From: Nitrospira sp. | Lineage (GTDB): Bacteria; Nitrospirota; Nitrospiria; Nitrospirales; Nitrospiraceae | Direction: 5' to 3' | NCBI GenBank assembly: GCA_030653545.1 | Contig: JAURZE010000022.1 | Location: 496,001-560,000 of the forward strand | DNA length: 64,000 nucleotides | In this document: positions 26,411 to 34,515 of the stretch, in pieces | How positions within the stretch are numbered: the first letter of the stretch is position 1 | How the letters are laid out: each line of letters begins with the position of its first letter | Position numbers and translations under genes: made by a program | Notes under the pieces: model-generated | Database searches by the model: none | Told to the model about the DNA's origin: nothing | Seen by the model: only the letters and a program-made list of their open reading frames with translations

Positions 26411-27862
26411 CTACTGACTACTCTGCGTGCGCTTCAAATAGACGACTGCCGCTCCATTCCATGGAGGAGCGAACAAACGCGAGCCCTTGCTCTGTACCTC
26501 GGCGGCATTTGTCGTGGTGCCATCAGCCGGATTGAAAAACTGCACACTGTATTGGCCAGTCCATGAAGAGAGGTCAATATACTTTCTCTCCGCACTCGGC
26601 AAGTACATCAAGAACTCGGAGCCGTCGGGATTGTAGAGGCAATAGCCGGACTCGCAGATGGACGTGCCGGTTTCCGGTACCATGCCGAGGAGATTGACGA
26701 TTCTGGTATTGGCCCAATCGATCGTTTGCGCTTGCGCGGCGCGAACCTGTGCGCCGACGGCTTCCGTTTCACGTTCGTTCAGGAAGCCGAAATAGACCGC
26801 CCGCGTGAAGTTCCGCCATGGCACATCCGCGCCGATCGTAGAACACCTCAGTCCGACGTGATCCGTGTCATACCAGCGAATCGGTTTCTCGGCGGGACTG
26901 GCCGGCGGATTCGTCTCGTAGTTAGTGCCATCACTGGTGCAAGTCGGCATCACAATATCAGGCCGTGGATTGTTGAACAGATAATCATTGTCGGTTCGGT
27001 GTCCGAAGTCGTACGCACTCTGCATCACCAGATGCCGCACACTGCCCTTTTGTCGCTCACATTCACGGATCTGGTCCATCACATGACTCTGCCAGTCCTC
27101 GGAGCCGCGCCCCTGCACCTCATTCGTCACCTCAAACATCACGCCCCCGATGTCCTTGAAGGTGTCCACGAATTTGCAAATGTACTCGTCTTGAAAAGCC
27201 GTGATCCTCGGATTGACCAATGTCATCGTCTCTTCCACTTTGCCATTCCCATTCATATCCGCATCGATTCCATTGGCATTATTGGCCGCTTGATACGGAT
27301 GGCCAATGGAATAGTCGTCGTATTCCAGGTGACCGCTGGAAAACAGCATGACCGAGGGATAGACCCCTGCGGCCAACGCCTCTTGAACTCGGCTCCGCAT
27401 GCGGTCGAAGTAGTCCTGACTGAATCGACTCAAGTCATAGACACCGACTGCGACGGAGACGCCCGTGGTTCTGTCGATCCGCGAGCCAGTCAGAAGATAC
27501 GGCAACTGATCGATCGGGACCCGAAGGTAGGTCCCGTCTTTGAAGTGAGCCGCTGACGCCCAGGCCCGCTGCTCCAATTGCCACAGGCGCATGTGGTTCA
27601 GGCCAGCCCCCCTCACAGAAGCCAGAGCCGCCGTGAAGTCGGTTGTGACCGGCGCCGCACGCTGAATATCTTGCAGCCCTCGAAAGGTTGCATTGAATTG
27701 AAGGCTCCCCTCAGGCCCTCCCCCAATACTGGAAAAGTAGACGGCCTTCCCCGTGGTACTGTTCACAATCCACCGTGGATTGGTCGCGGAGACCGAGAGG
27801 CTTGCCTGTGCAGGCATGGCCGAGAGCAGCAGACACACCAATACTCCAACTCTGATTATCAT
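26411..27862 (-). CDS. Exported glycoside-hydrolase-like (TIM-barrel) protein
   Basis: About 483 residues, starting at 27862 with a signal peptide (IIRVGVLVCLLLSAMPAQASLS). The central part resembles a beta/alpha-barrel of the GH5 / DUF4038 type: GAGLNHMRLWQLEQRAW, a long barrel with VMFEVTNEVQGRGS (a candidate acid/base Glu after Asn, as in clan GH-A), and PIRWYDTDHVGLRCS. The C-terminal domain (PSAERKYIDLSSWTGQYSVQFFNPADGTTTNAAEVQSKGSRLFAPPWNGAAVVYLK) matches the collagen-binding-like beta module seen at the end of such proteins. It probably acts outside the cell on a polysaccharide; the substrate is unknown. The frame extends 70 codons upstream without support. Confidence 0.85.
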   Translation of the reverse strand: MIIRVGVLVCLLLSAMPAQASLSVSATNPRWIVNSTTGKAVYFSSIGGGPEGSLQFNATFRGLQDIQRAAPVTTDFTAALASVRGAGLNHMRLWQLEQRAWASAAHFKDGTYLRVPIDQLPYLLTGSRIDRTTGVSVAVGVYDLSRFSQDYFDRMRSRVQEALAAGVYPSVMLFSSGHLEYDDYSIGHPYQAANNANGIDADMNGNGKVEETMTLVNPRITAFQDEYICKFVDTFKDIGGVMFEVTNEVQGRGSEDWQSHVMDQIRECERQKGSVRHLVMQSAYDFGHRTDNDYLFNNPRPDIVMPTCTSDGTNYETNPPASPAEKPIRWYDTDHVGLRCSTIGADVPWRNFTRAVYFGFLNERETEAVGAQVRAAQAQTIDWANTRIVNLLGMVPETGTSICESGYCLYNPDGSEFLMYLPSAERKYIDLSSWTGQYSVQFFNPADGTTTNAAEVQSKGSRLFAPPWNGAAVVYLKRTQSSQ

Positions 27863-28198
27863 GGCTTTTTTAACTCCGTGGCGAACGGCCCATGTATAGG
27901 GACCTGAATCGGGAATCGATGGAGCAATTACTTCCTCACCTTCCATTTCCTCACCCCCAACGCCTCCCAAGCGCACGCACTCGCACGACGGCAATCTCGC
28001 ACCCAACAACAGACCTCGGAGATCCTGGGCCTTGGCGATCCCTCTGCCAGCGATGCTAGACTTGCTCAGCATCCTGCCAGGTCAATCCGTATATCACTCC
28101 CACCAGCGTATCCGCACTCATACGGGACACCCTGCTTCAATGCCGCCCTTTGTTGTCGCCTTTACCATGAGGTTCAGAGCCCTAGTATCTTACAGGTT

Positions 28199-30421
28199 TC
28201 ACCTTGCGCAGTTCATACGCAAGGGAGTAAGCAACACCGAGACGGCCTTCTGAATCAATGTCACATAGGCGTCGATATCGTAGGCAATGGTGCCGTCGCC
28301 TCCGGCCACGGCGCGCACGCGATCTTCTGGTAGCGCCGCCTTACTCTGGCTGATCACGTAGTGAATCGTCTCTCCCGGTTGGACCGGCACACCGCGACGC
28401 TGGAGCTCTTTTGCCGCAATACTGGTCTGCGTCGCATGGCGATAGCGCTCCGGCGCTTGCGTCAACGTCTTCCCGATCGCCACCTCTTCAATCGACGCGC
28501 GCCCCTCGCGCAAATACCGGCAATAGTCCTCGGTCAATGCCTCGATCTCCGGAATTTGTCTCCGCAACTCCGCAATCGTCTGCCCCTGCCCCATCCGCTG
28601 CAACACCTCCGATTGAAACCGTTTCACAATGAGCGGGGCATCGGATCGCCGCACTTCGAGTCCGCGCACTTTCATTCGCCCGTTGTCGAACAGTCCGACG
28701 AACTGATTGTGTACCGGCATGCGCGGATTGACGCGCGACGGAAGAAAGCCGATCCACCGATACAGGCCTTCGACGACAATCGGCAATTCTGTTTGCGTAC
28801 TGATGTCAGCGGCCAACCGGTCGTAGTCGTCTCGCCCGGCGCCCCGCTTCTGCAGCCAGAGCGAATCGACGATGGCGTGCAGAAAACGAAACCCCTGCGA
28901 CTCGGCAATTTCTTTGGCGCGCAGCAGCACCTCGCGGCTATAGGCCGTGACCGCCTCATGCGCTTCGATTCTCCCGAAGCGCGCATTCTTGTACCCGAGG
29001 TAGCCGAATGACACGACCAGCAGCCACTTCAGCGCCGTCTGGCGCTGATCGATGATCTGCCGCATCGCGTCATCGGGCGTCGTCTTGAGCTGCTGTTTAT
29101 ACTGCGCCCGTTTGGCGAGGAGCGGAGCCAGCGTCCGGGGAATCAACCCCTGCGAGATCCGGCAGGTGTGATGGGCGATCTCCGGCACGCGCGCGGCTGG
29201 ATCCTCCGCGCAACATCGGCAATTGACCGTCTCCGGCGACACATTGAAGCGGGTCATGATCGTGGGATACATCGAGGCGAAATCCAGCTCGCCGACGCCT
29301 TCGTGATAACCGGAGATCGGCGCATAGGTCAGTCCCCCCTGATCCGTCTCCAGAAACTCCACCCCGGTCTTGAATTCCTCCGCCTGCTGTTTGCGATAGG
29401 GAATGAGAACTCCCGCCCGATGGGCCTGCTCGAGTTGCATGGACGTAATCCCGGTCCCGGTGGTCGTGCGGGCCATCTGCTGAATCGGCACTTTCGTGAC
29501 GCGCGATTGCTCGAACAGCCCGGCCAGGCCGGTCTCTGACAAGGCGAAGGAGTTCCGCCGATCGAGGTGGAGCCGGCCATAGAGCGTCCGCTCGCCGGCG
29601 TGAGCCAGCACCCGGCCGTACGACACATAGGAGCGCGGTGCGCGAGTGCCGATCGCATGAGCCGGATCACGATTCAAGCTCAGCGACATACGCATCTGCG
29701 CTGACATTCGCAACAGGCGAGGCAGAATGTAGGAGTCTCCCCAATCGGTCAGCAGGATATCCGGATCATGCCGCTGCAGCAGGGCCTCGACGGTCTGGAG
29801 AAATTCCGCCGGATCGTCTCCATTAAGAACTCGCTCCTCGCCCTCGACTCGGACCGCCAACTGGACCACCCCGCCATGATTCGGATTCGGAGAAGCCCCC
29901 TCCAAGAGAAACTCCATGATCCGGAGAGGCGGCAGACGATAATCCGTTTCCCAGGGCGACTCGCTCGCAGCAATGGTCCGCACGATCGCATCGGCCGTGA
30001 TCTCGACTTCACAACGGCAAAGGGGAAAGAGTCCGCGATCATAGAAATAACGCTGCGGTAACCCGACATCGGCATGATAGAAATGCAGTTCTGGCACATC
30101 CTCCATGAGCCGTTTCACCGCCTCGCGGAATCTGGTCGGCTGCAGAATCGACACGTCGCAGACCGGAATCGTGTCAGCCGACCAGAGCTCACGGCGCTGG
30201 ACGCGGTTCACCCGATAGGAGATTCGCCGGTCCGTGAGGAGGCGCCAGGCTGCGGCAAGATCAGTTGATGACCCGGCGAGATAGAACGACGGATGATAGG
30301 GATCGACCACACGGCAGCGGATTCCCTCGTCGCCGAGAATCCAGATCGCCATGCCATCGTAGACAGGATAGGCATCAAGGAGCCACCCCGTCAGGCGGCG
30401 GGAGAGAAGACCGGACATCAT
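28199..30421 (-). CDS. Family-B DNA polymerase, PolB2-like, with lost exonuclease residues and degenerate motifs B and C
   Basis: About 740 residues, numbered from 30421. Motif A is intact (DFASMYP, 380-386, catalytic Asp380). Motif B keeps its Lys (465) but the usual NSFYG is VVSFG (469-473). Motif C, normally YxDTDS, is AIVDS (516-520), so the first Asp is lost and the second, catalytic Asp519 remains. The proofreading site is degraded: the ExoI position reads RIMEF rather than DIE, and the ExoII position GDSYILP (228-234) replaces GDSFDLP, removing a catalytic Asp. This pattern resembles the archaeal PolB2 clade with its small bacterial branch. Expected role: non-proofreading synthesis, or a structural subunit, at damaged templates. 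It overlaps the preceding gene by 47 bases. Confidence 0.9.
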   Translation of the reverse strand: MMSGLLSRRLTGWLLDAYPVYDGMAIWILGDEGIRCRVVDPYHPSFYLAGSSTDLAAAWRLLTDRRISYRVNRVQRRELWSADTIPVCDVSILQPTRFREAVKRLMEDVPELHFYHADVGLPQRYFYDRGLFPLCRCEVEITADAIVRTIAASESPWETDYRLPPLRIMEFLLEGASPNPNHGGVVQLAVRVEGEERVLNGDDPAEFLQTVEALLQRHDPDILLTDWGDSYILPRLLRMSAQMRMSLSLNRDPAHAIGTRAPRSYVSYGRVLAHAGERTLYGRLHLDRRNSFALSETGLAGLFEQSRVTKVPIQQMARTTTGTGITSMQLEQAHRAGVLIPYRKQQAEEFKTGVEFLETDQGGLTYAPISGYHEGVGELDFASMYPTIMTRFNVSPETVNCRCCAEDPAARVPEIAHHTCRISQGLIPRTLAPLLAKRAQYKQQLKTTPDDAMRQIIDQRQTALKWLLVVSFGYLGYKNARFGRIEAHEAVTAYSREVLLRAKEIAESQGFRFLHAIVDSLWLQKRGAGRDDYDRLAADISTQTELPIVVEGLYRWIGFLPSRVNPRMPVHNQFVGLFDNGRMKVRGLEVRRSDAPLIVKRFQSEVLQRMGQGQTIAELRRQIPEIEALTEDYCRYLREGRASIEEVAIGKTLTQAPERYRHATQTSIAAKELQRRGVPVQPGETIHYVISQSKAALPEDRVRAVAGGDGTIAYDIDAYVTLIQKAVSVLLTPLRMNCAR

Positions 30422-30665
30422 GATCGGCAACCGCCTGCGATAATCGTTGTAATTGTTTCTGTTGTTCCAGCATCATCGATAGCAACATCACCTCGAACGG
30501 TGTATCCCGAGCCAGATAGGCTCCGGCGGCAGAATGACGCCGCGCCGCCGCGAACAATTCATCCAACGCCTGCTGATCTTCCGCCCGCAACGCGCGCCGG
30601 TATCGCCGCCAGGAGGCGATCTCTTGCTGGACCAACTGCGTGAAGGTCGTCAGTGTCCGTCCCAT
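30375..30665 (-). CDS. Small helical protein of the PolB operon
   Basis: About 96 residues starting at 30665, five bases after the stop of the RadA-like gene. It is predicted almost wholly helical: TFTQLVQQEIASWRRYRRALRAEDQQALDELFAAARRHSAAGAYLA, then FEVMLLSMMLEQQKQLQRLSQAV. Its 3' end overlaps the polymerase start, so translation is probably coupled. No family is recognised. Position between a RecA-fold protein and a polymerase suggests an adaptor or subunit in the same complex, as ImuB bridges partners in the dnaE2 mutasome; this is inference. An open frame extends far upstream but inside the RadA-like gene. Confidence 0.8.
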   Translation of the reverse strand: MGRTLTTFTQLVQQEIASWRRYRRALRAEDQQALDELFAAARRHSAAGAYLARDTPFEVMLLSMMLEQQKQLQRLSQAVADHDVRSSLPPPDGVAP

Positions 30666-30669
30666 GAAC

Positions 30670-31401
30670 CTACCGGGACTCCAATACCGTCCTGGCGACC
30701 TCCCATACCTGGCCGGCCTCTCGGCCATCCGGCTCTTCCTCAAGCCTGATGATCCCCTGGCCCTGCGCCTCGCCGACACGAATGACACGATCCGCCTGGC
30801 CACAGAGTTGGTCGATGAACCGATGCCGTGACGGCATGACCGCCGGGATCGGAGGACAGAGGCACACGAGCACATACCCCCGTTGGGCCATCCGACGCAG
30901 GCGCTGCATCATTCGACTAGCCAGCCGCGCGGCTTCCTGAGACGGCACGGCCTCATCATAAAATGTTTCAAATAACCCGGAGACAACGGCGATTCTGGCC
31001 TGGTACCGCACCAGCGCCTCCTCCAGGCAATCCGACACCAACCGCTCCATTTGATGACACGTGAACGCGCGGGCGACATGGACCAGAGAGAGAATCTTCC
31101 GGGGAACCTGGCGACGCGCTCTGGCCAATCGCCCGATCACAAAGGGGTCGAACGTGTTGGCCCCGTCAAGGTACACCACCGGCTCTCCGGCCAACGCACG
31201 ATCCGCAGCCGCATGCAACCCGAGTCGCAACACCAACGGGTGGCCATGCAATACCATCAAGCTGTGATCGGTGCGAAAAGGGATCGGCGCATGACGCAGC
31301 GTCAGGAGCCATTCACTGGATGCATCGGTTCGCTCCCGACACGTCAGGGGATTATCCACCCCATCAGGAAACAGCAATAGACTTGATGCGGTCGCCGACA
31401 T
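30670..31401 (-). CDS. RadA/Rad51-like ATPase-fold protein lacking Walker A
   Basis: About 243 residues. Start 31401 is preferred, behind GGGAGAGGGAA. Blocks match the RadA/Rad51 core: VVYLDGANTFDPFVIGRLAR (like IDTEGTFRPERI), HVARAFTCHQMERLVSDCLEEAL (like ARAYNSNHQMLL), then IAVVSGLFETFYDE followed by a helix where Walker B and the DSL motif would lie. But the P-loop position reads VLHGHPLVLRLGLHAA, with no GKT, and the Walker B Asp is Gly. It is therefore probably a non-ATPase RecA-fold protein, comparable in position to ImuA (RecA-like) of the dnaE2 mutasome. The fold assignment rests on motif similarity read by eye. Confidence 0.75.
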   Translation of the reverse strand: MSATASSLLLFPDGVDNPLTCRERTDASSEWLLTLRHAPIPFRTDHSLMVLHGHPLVLRLGLHAAADRALAGEPVVYLDGANTFDPFVIGRLARARRQVPRKILSLVHVARAFTCHQMERLVSDCLEEALVRYQARIAVVSGLFETFYDEAVPSQEAARLASRMMQRLRRMAQRGYVLVCLCPPIPAVMPSRHRFIDQLCGQADRVIRVGEAQGQGIIRLEEEPDGREAGQVWEVARTVLESR

Positions 31402-31418
31402 TTCCCTCTCCCTTTCCG

Positions 31419-31601
31419 TTATCCACAACAGCCCGCATGAAATACCTGCCGCTGTCGATAGGCGTTCCAGCACGTCGCACAGAGCTCCACCGTCGAATGG
31501 GTGGCCGCATCGACACAGGCCATACGCGGCTCAACAAGCGCCCCACAATCTGCACAGGATCCGCTCACGACACGATCGACATTACGCTCTTGAACGACCA
31601 T
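31419..31601 (-). CDS. Small Cys-rich (zinc-finger-like) protein
   Basis: About 60 residues, starting behind AAGGTGG. Two CxxC pairs (CADC and CATC) separated by about 24 residues would bind one zinc ion, with additional cysteines at the C-terminus (GCCG). Its start overlaps the end of the upstream gene by 20 bases, and the RadA-like gene begins 17 bases downstream. This is a tight operon position. Role unknown; a DNA- or protein-binding zinc module in the same pathway is a guess. Confidence 0.75.
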   Translation of the reverse strand: MVVQERNVDRVVSGSCADCGALVEPRMACVDAATHSTVELCATCWNAYRQRQVFHAGCCG

Positions 31602-31830
31602 GGGACACCACCTTTGTGTTAGGGCGCACATTTCGATTGCAGACCGTCGACATATAGTCCTGCTCGGATCTTCCGCCCACCAGATTGCGCCACAACCTGA
31701 TCGGCAACGGCTCAACTTTGGCGTGCCCGAGTTCCCATCGCACGTCCCGAAGCTGCCCGTTCAATGCATCAATCGTCTGCTCAAGAGAGACTAACCGTTC
31801 CGTCACCAACGTTCGTCCGCCTGTCAGCAT
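31582..31830 (-). CDS. Small coiled-coil protein
   Basis: About 82 residues with a strong AGGAGG before the ATG at 31830. A helical heptad region (TERLVSLEQTIDALNGQLRDVRWELGHAKVE) precedes a basic tail (RLWRNLVGGRSEQDYMSTVCNRNVRPNTKVVSHGRSRA). It is the second gene of the repressor-polymerase operon, 19 bases after the repressor stop. No family is recognised. The acidic helix plus basic tail suggests protein or DNA binding. Confidence 0.75.
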   Translation of the reverse strand: MLTGGRTLVTERLVSLEQTIDALNGQLRDVRWELGHAKVEPLPIRLWRNLVGGRSEQDYMSTVCNRNVRPNTKVVSHGRSRA

Positions 31831-31849
31831 GGTGCCCTCCTTGGTTGAA

Positions 31850-32395
31850 CTAAATCGCACAGTGGCGAATCACGCCGATCAACAGTCCTTCGATATGGAA
31901 GTGATCGTTCGGCCCGACTATGATCGGCTGCATCGCCGCATTGGCCGGATGCAGTTCGATGTGAGTCTCTTTCTTGAAGTAGGTTTTGATCGTCGCGTCC
32001 TGATTCACCAATGCGACGACCGTCTGCCCGTTGCGCGCATGCGCCTGCTTGCGCACGATCACCAGATCGCCCGGCAGAATACCGTCATCTTTCATCGACT
32101 CCCCTTTCACGCGCAGCGCAAACGTATCACCCCCGCGCAACATGCTCGGCGGGACATCGATCAGATCGGATTGCGGCACGGGTTCAATCGGCGATCCGGC
32201 CGCCACGATTCCCGCCATGGGAATTTCCGCCCGGCGCTGAAGCTGCTCTAACGCCACACGCACCATCCCGGGAATTCGGCGCATTCCGGCTTCGTACCGC
32301 GCCACCGACACACGGGTCGTGCTCAACGCCTCAGCCAATTGCTGCTGCGTCAGCCCCAATCCTTCTCGAATCCGCTTCAGATCGTTTGATTTCAT
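31850..32395 (-). CDS. XRE-S24 self-cleaving repressor (LexA/CI-like)
   Basis: A 181-residue protein. Residues 1-58 are an XRE helix-turn-helix (LGLTQQQLAEALSTTRVSVARYEAG), not the winged helix of true LexA. Residues 60-181 are an S24 peptidase: cleavage bond A66-G67, catalytic Ser100 in GESMKDD, catalytic Lys137 in ATIKTY, with the same 37-residue Ser-Lys spacing as E. coli LexA. It should therefore cleave itself when RecA filaments form on damaged DNA. It is the first gene of the PolB operon. The ATG lies two bases from a perfect 17-bp palindrome and has no ribosome-binding site, so the mRNA is probably leaderless, as with lambda cI. Confidence 0.92.
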   Translation of the reverse strand: MKSNDLKRIREGLGLTQQQLAEALSTTRVSVARYEAGMRRIPGMVRVALEQLQRRAEIPMAGIVAAGSPIEPVPQSDLIDVPPSMLRGGDTFALRVKGESMKDDGILPGDLVIVRKQAHARNGQTVVALVNQDATIKTYFKKETHIELHPANAAMQPIIVGPNDHFHIEGLLIGVIRHCAI

Positions 32396-32397
32396 GA

Positions 32398-32414
32398 TGT
32401 AACCAATGGTTACA
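32398..32414. promoter_or_regulatory. Perfect palindromic operator of the S24 repressor
   Basis: TGTAACCATTGGTTACA (minus strand) is a perfect 17-base palindrome with 8-base arms. It overlaps the predicted -10 box and ends two bases before the repressor ATG, as expected for an autoregulatory operator. No second copy was noticed in the window. Confidence 0.75.
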
Positions 32415-32435
32415 CAGAAGAATCATCGCTGTCAA
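32407..32435 (-). promoter_or_regulatory. Predicted sigma-70 promoter of the repressor-PolB operon
   Basis: A perfect -35 TTGACA (32435-32430) is followed after 17 bases by TAACCA (32412-32407), a partial -10 match lying inside the palindrome. The transcript would begin about six to eight bases before the ATG. Confidence 0.6.
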
Positions 32436-32754
32436 GCGAGAAAATCGCCGCGCTTTCCTCAGAGATTCGAGCATCCTGTGCATAACTCCCGCGCCAATAG
32501 CAGCAATAGGCGTAGCTCGCCACAGGATTTCAGGCTCTAACCCAGGATTGGATGATTTCTCAGACAAGTCGGCGGAAAGGCCCAACATCTAGTGGTAGGC
32601 CGCCGTCATGATTCAATGACTAAAAACTAGGCAAGCTGTCAGCTGGATGGTGGATTCAAGCCTATCACGCGGCCAAGCGAACGTTGTGAACAGACTTATC
32701 CACAGAAGCTGGGGAGATCGAAAAGAAGGCAGAAATGTGAAGAGAACGATGCCG
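32415..32754. other. Intergenic region upstream of the repressor operon
   Basis: No gene. Besides the operon's -35 box it holds two DnaA-box-like nonamers (TTATGCACA, minus, 32477-32485; TTATCCACA, plus, 32696-32704). A third lies at 31419-31427 inside the operon. Their number is close to what chance would give. Confidence 0.4.
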
Positions 32755-33843
32755 TCATTGGCGCGAAATCAGATGCACGGAACCGGCTTTGAATGCCGCT
32801 CGGACCGGTGCTCCGACAGTCAATCCCAGCTCTGTCAGCGCCGATCGCGTAATGACTGCGACGAGCGGAAACCCGCATTCGATCGTGACCCGCGCCAGGG
32901 CTCCGAGCGAGGCAATGGCACCCACGGTTCCCTGGAGATGATTCCGCGCACTGGTGAGCCCGGCGTCCGCCGGTTCGAGCGTCACATCCTCTGCCCTGAT
33001 ACAGACGAACACGTCGGAGCCAACATTCTCGGCGGCCACCGCCGTGAGAGAGATTTCTCCCACTCGCACCGTCGCCAGACCTTCATGCGCATCAACCAGC
33101 GTTCCCTGCACCACCGTTTCAACGCCGACCACTCTCGCAACGTCCGCATTGGCCGGACGGCTGAACACCTCCTGGGGCGTGCCCACTTGCAGAATCGTCC
33201 CCTCATGCATCACGGCCATGACATCGCCCAGCGTCAGCGCTTCGGCCCAATCATGCGTCACAATGATTGAGGGGAGTGCCAATTGCTTCAGGAGCCCTCT
33301 GAGTTCTCCACGCAGTTGTGCGCGAGTCGGCGCATCCAACGCGGAGAGCGGTTCATCCAGCAACAGCAACTGCGGCCGGGGCGCGACGGCGCGAGCCAGC
33401 GCCACACGCTGCTGCTGTCCGCCGGACAATTCGCGCGGCCTGGCTTCCTCCAATCCCGTCAGATGAAACAGCTCCACCATGTCCTGCACACGCTTCGTTC
33501 GTTCGACAGGCGTAAGCTCTCCCAATCCATAGGCAATGTTGCCGGCAACCGAATAATTGGGAAACAGCGCATAGTCCTGCGCCATATAACCGATATGCCG
33601 GTCCTGCGGCGATACTTTGACGTGCGATCCCGTATCCAGCCAGGTTCTTGAGACAAACTGTATCGTCCCTTCTTCGGGCCATTCCAGACCTGCCACAGAA
33701 CGCAAAATCGTCGTCTTGCCGGACCCGGACGGCCCAAACAGGATCAACACCGTCGAGGACTCAACCGGATAGCGGAAGCTGGCACGAATAGACGTTCGCC
33801 CGGGAAAGGTCTTCGTCACCTCGACGATTATTTCTGCGGCCAT
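32755..33843 (-). CDS. modC: Molybdate ABC transporter ATP-binding protein
   Basis: A 362-residue ABC ATPase with a C-terminal TOBE/MOP-like domain, the architecture and length of ModC. Walker A is FGPSGSGKTT (near residue 37), the signature is LSGGQQQRVALARA, Walker B is LLLLDEPLSALD. The C-terminal 120 residues (EDVTLEPADAGLTSARNHLQGTV...) form the oxyanion-binding TOBE domain that regulates the transporter. The start overlaps the modB stop by 16 bases, so the two are translationally coupled. It energises molybdate (possibly tungstate) import at the inner membrane. Confidence 0.93.
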   Translation of the reverse strand: MAAEIIVEVTKTFPGRTSIRASFRYPVESSTVLILFGPSGSGKTTILRSVAGLEWPEEGTIQFVSRTWLDTGSHVKVSPQDRHIGYMAQDYALFPNYSVAGNIAYGLGELTPVERTKRVQDMVELFHLTGLEEARPRELSGGQQQRVALARAVAPRPQLLLLDEPLSALDAPTRAQLRGELRGLLKQLALPSIIVTHDWAEALTLGDVMAVMHEGTILQVGTPQEVFSRPANADVARVVGVETVVQGTLVDAHEGLATVRVGEISLTAVAAENVGSDVFVCIRAEDVTLEPADAGLTSARNHLQGTVGAIASLGALARVTIECGFPLVAVITRSALTELGLTVGAPVRAAFKAGSVHLISRQ

Positions 33844-34502
33844 ACCGCCCAGACCTTTCGATTCATGGCATAGACCAACAACAGGACAAGATAGGAAATC
33901 ACGAGGAGAAACGCGGCAGTCTTCGCCGCTCCGGCATAGTTCAGCGCCTGCACCTCATCATAGATATCGATCGAGACGGTACGCGTCACCCCTTCGATAT
34001 TGCCGCCCACCATCAACACCACCCCGAACTCTCCCAAGGTATGGGCGAAACTCAAGACGGCGCCGGTAATAAGCCCCGCCGTCGAGAGCGGCAGAATGAG
34101 CTTGAAGAAGGTCTTCACCTTCGACAGCCCCAGGGTCCACGAGGCTTCGATCAATTTCCGATCGACCTGTTCGAACGCGGTGGCAAACGGCTGGACGGCA
34201 AACGGGAGGCTGTACAAGATCGACGCGAGGAGGAGACCTTCAAATGTGAACGGCAACGGGTGGCCGACAAGATCTGCATAGAACCGGCCGACGGGACTAT
34301 GGGGACCGATGGCCACGAGGAGGTAAAATCCCAGCACGGTCGGCGGCAGAACCAGCGGCAGCGCGACGATCGATTCAACGACAAATTTCCATCGCCAGGT
34401 CGAATACGCCAGCCAATAGGCAATCGGTAATCCGATCACCAGCAACGCGCCAGCCGTCAGGCTCGCCAATTTGAAGGTGACCCAGATGGCGATCCAGTTC
34501 AT
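33828..34502 (-). CDS. modB: Molybdate ABC transporter permease
   Basis: A 224-residue permease with five to six membrane helices. The cytoplasmic EAA-like loop, which contacts ModC, reads EASWTLGLSKVKTFFKLILPLSTAGLITGAVLSFAHTLGEFG, which is typical of ModB. Start at 34502 is chosen because it opens directly with the first helix; an open frame extends further upstream but overlaps the lipoprotein gene. The gene lies 13 bases after the lipoprotein stop. Confidence 0.93.
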   Translation of the reverse strand: MNWIAIWVTFKLASLTAGALLVIGLPIAYWLAYSTWRWKFVVESIVALPLVLPPTVLGFYLLVAIGPHSPVGRFYADLVGHPLPFTFEGLLLASILYSLPFAVQPFATAFEQVDRKLIEASWTLGLSKVKTFFKLILPLSTAGLITGAVLSFAHTLGEFGVVLMVGGNIEGVTRTVSIDIYDEVQALNYAGAAKTAAFLLVISYLVLLLVYAMNRKVWAVWPQK

Positions 34503-34515
34503 CTGAGGGCAAGTC

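Noticed and set aside
28199-32435. Prophage origin for the repressor-polymerase operon
   Set aside because: No integrase, structural phage genes or attachment repeats were seen; the PolB and RadA-like set does not resemble a phage replication module.
32477-32704. DnaA-box-like nonamers suggesting a replication origin
   Set aside because: Only two in the region, with one more in an adjacent gene; near chance frequency for 64 kb, no AT-rich unwinding element and no dnaA or dnaN.
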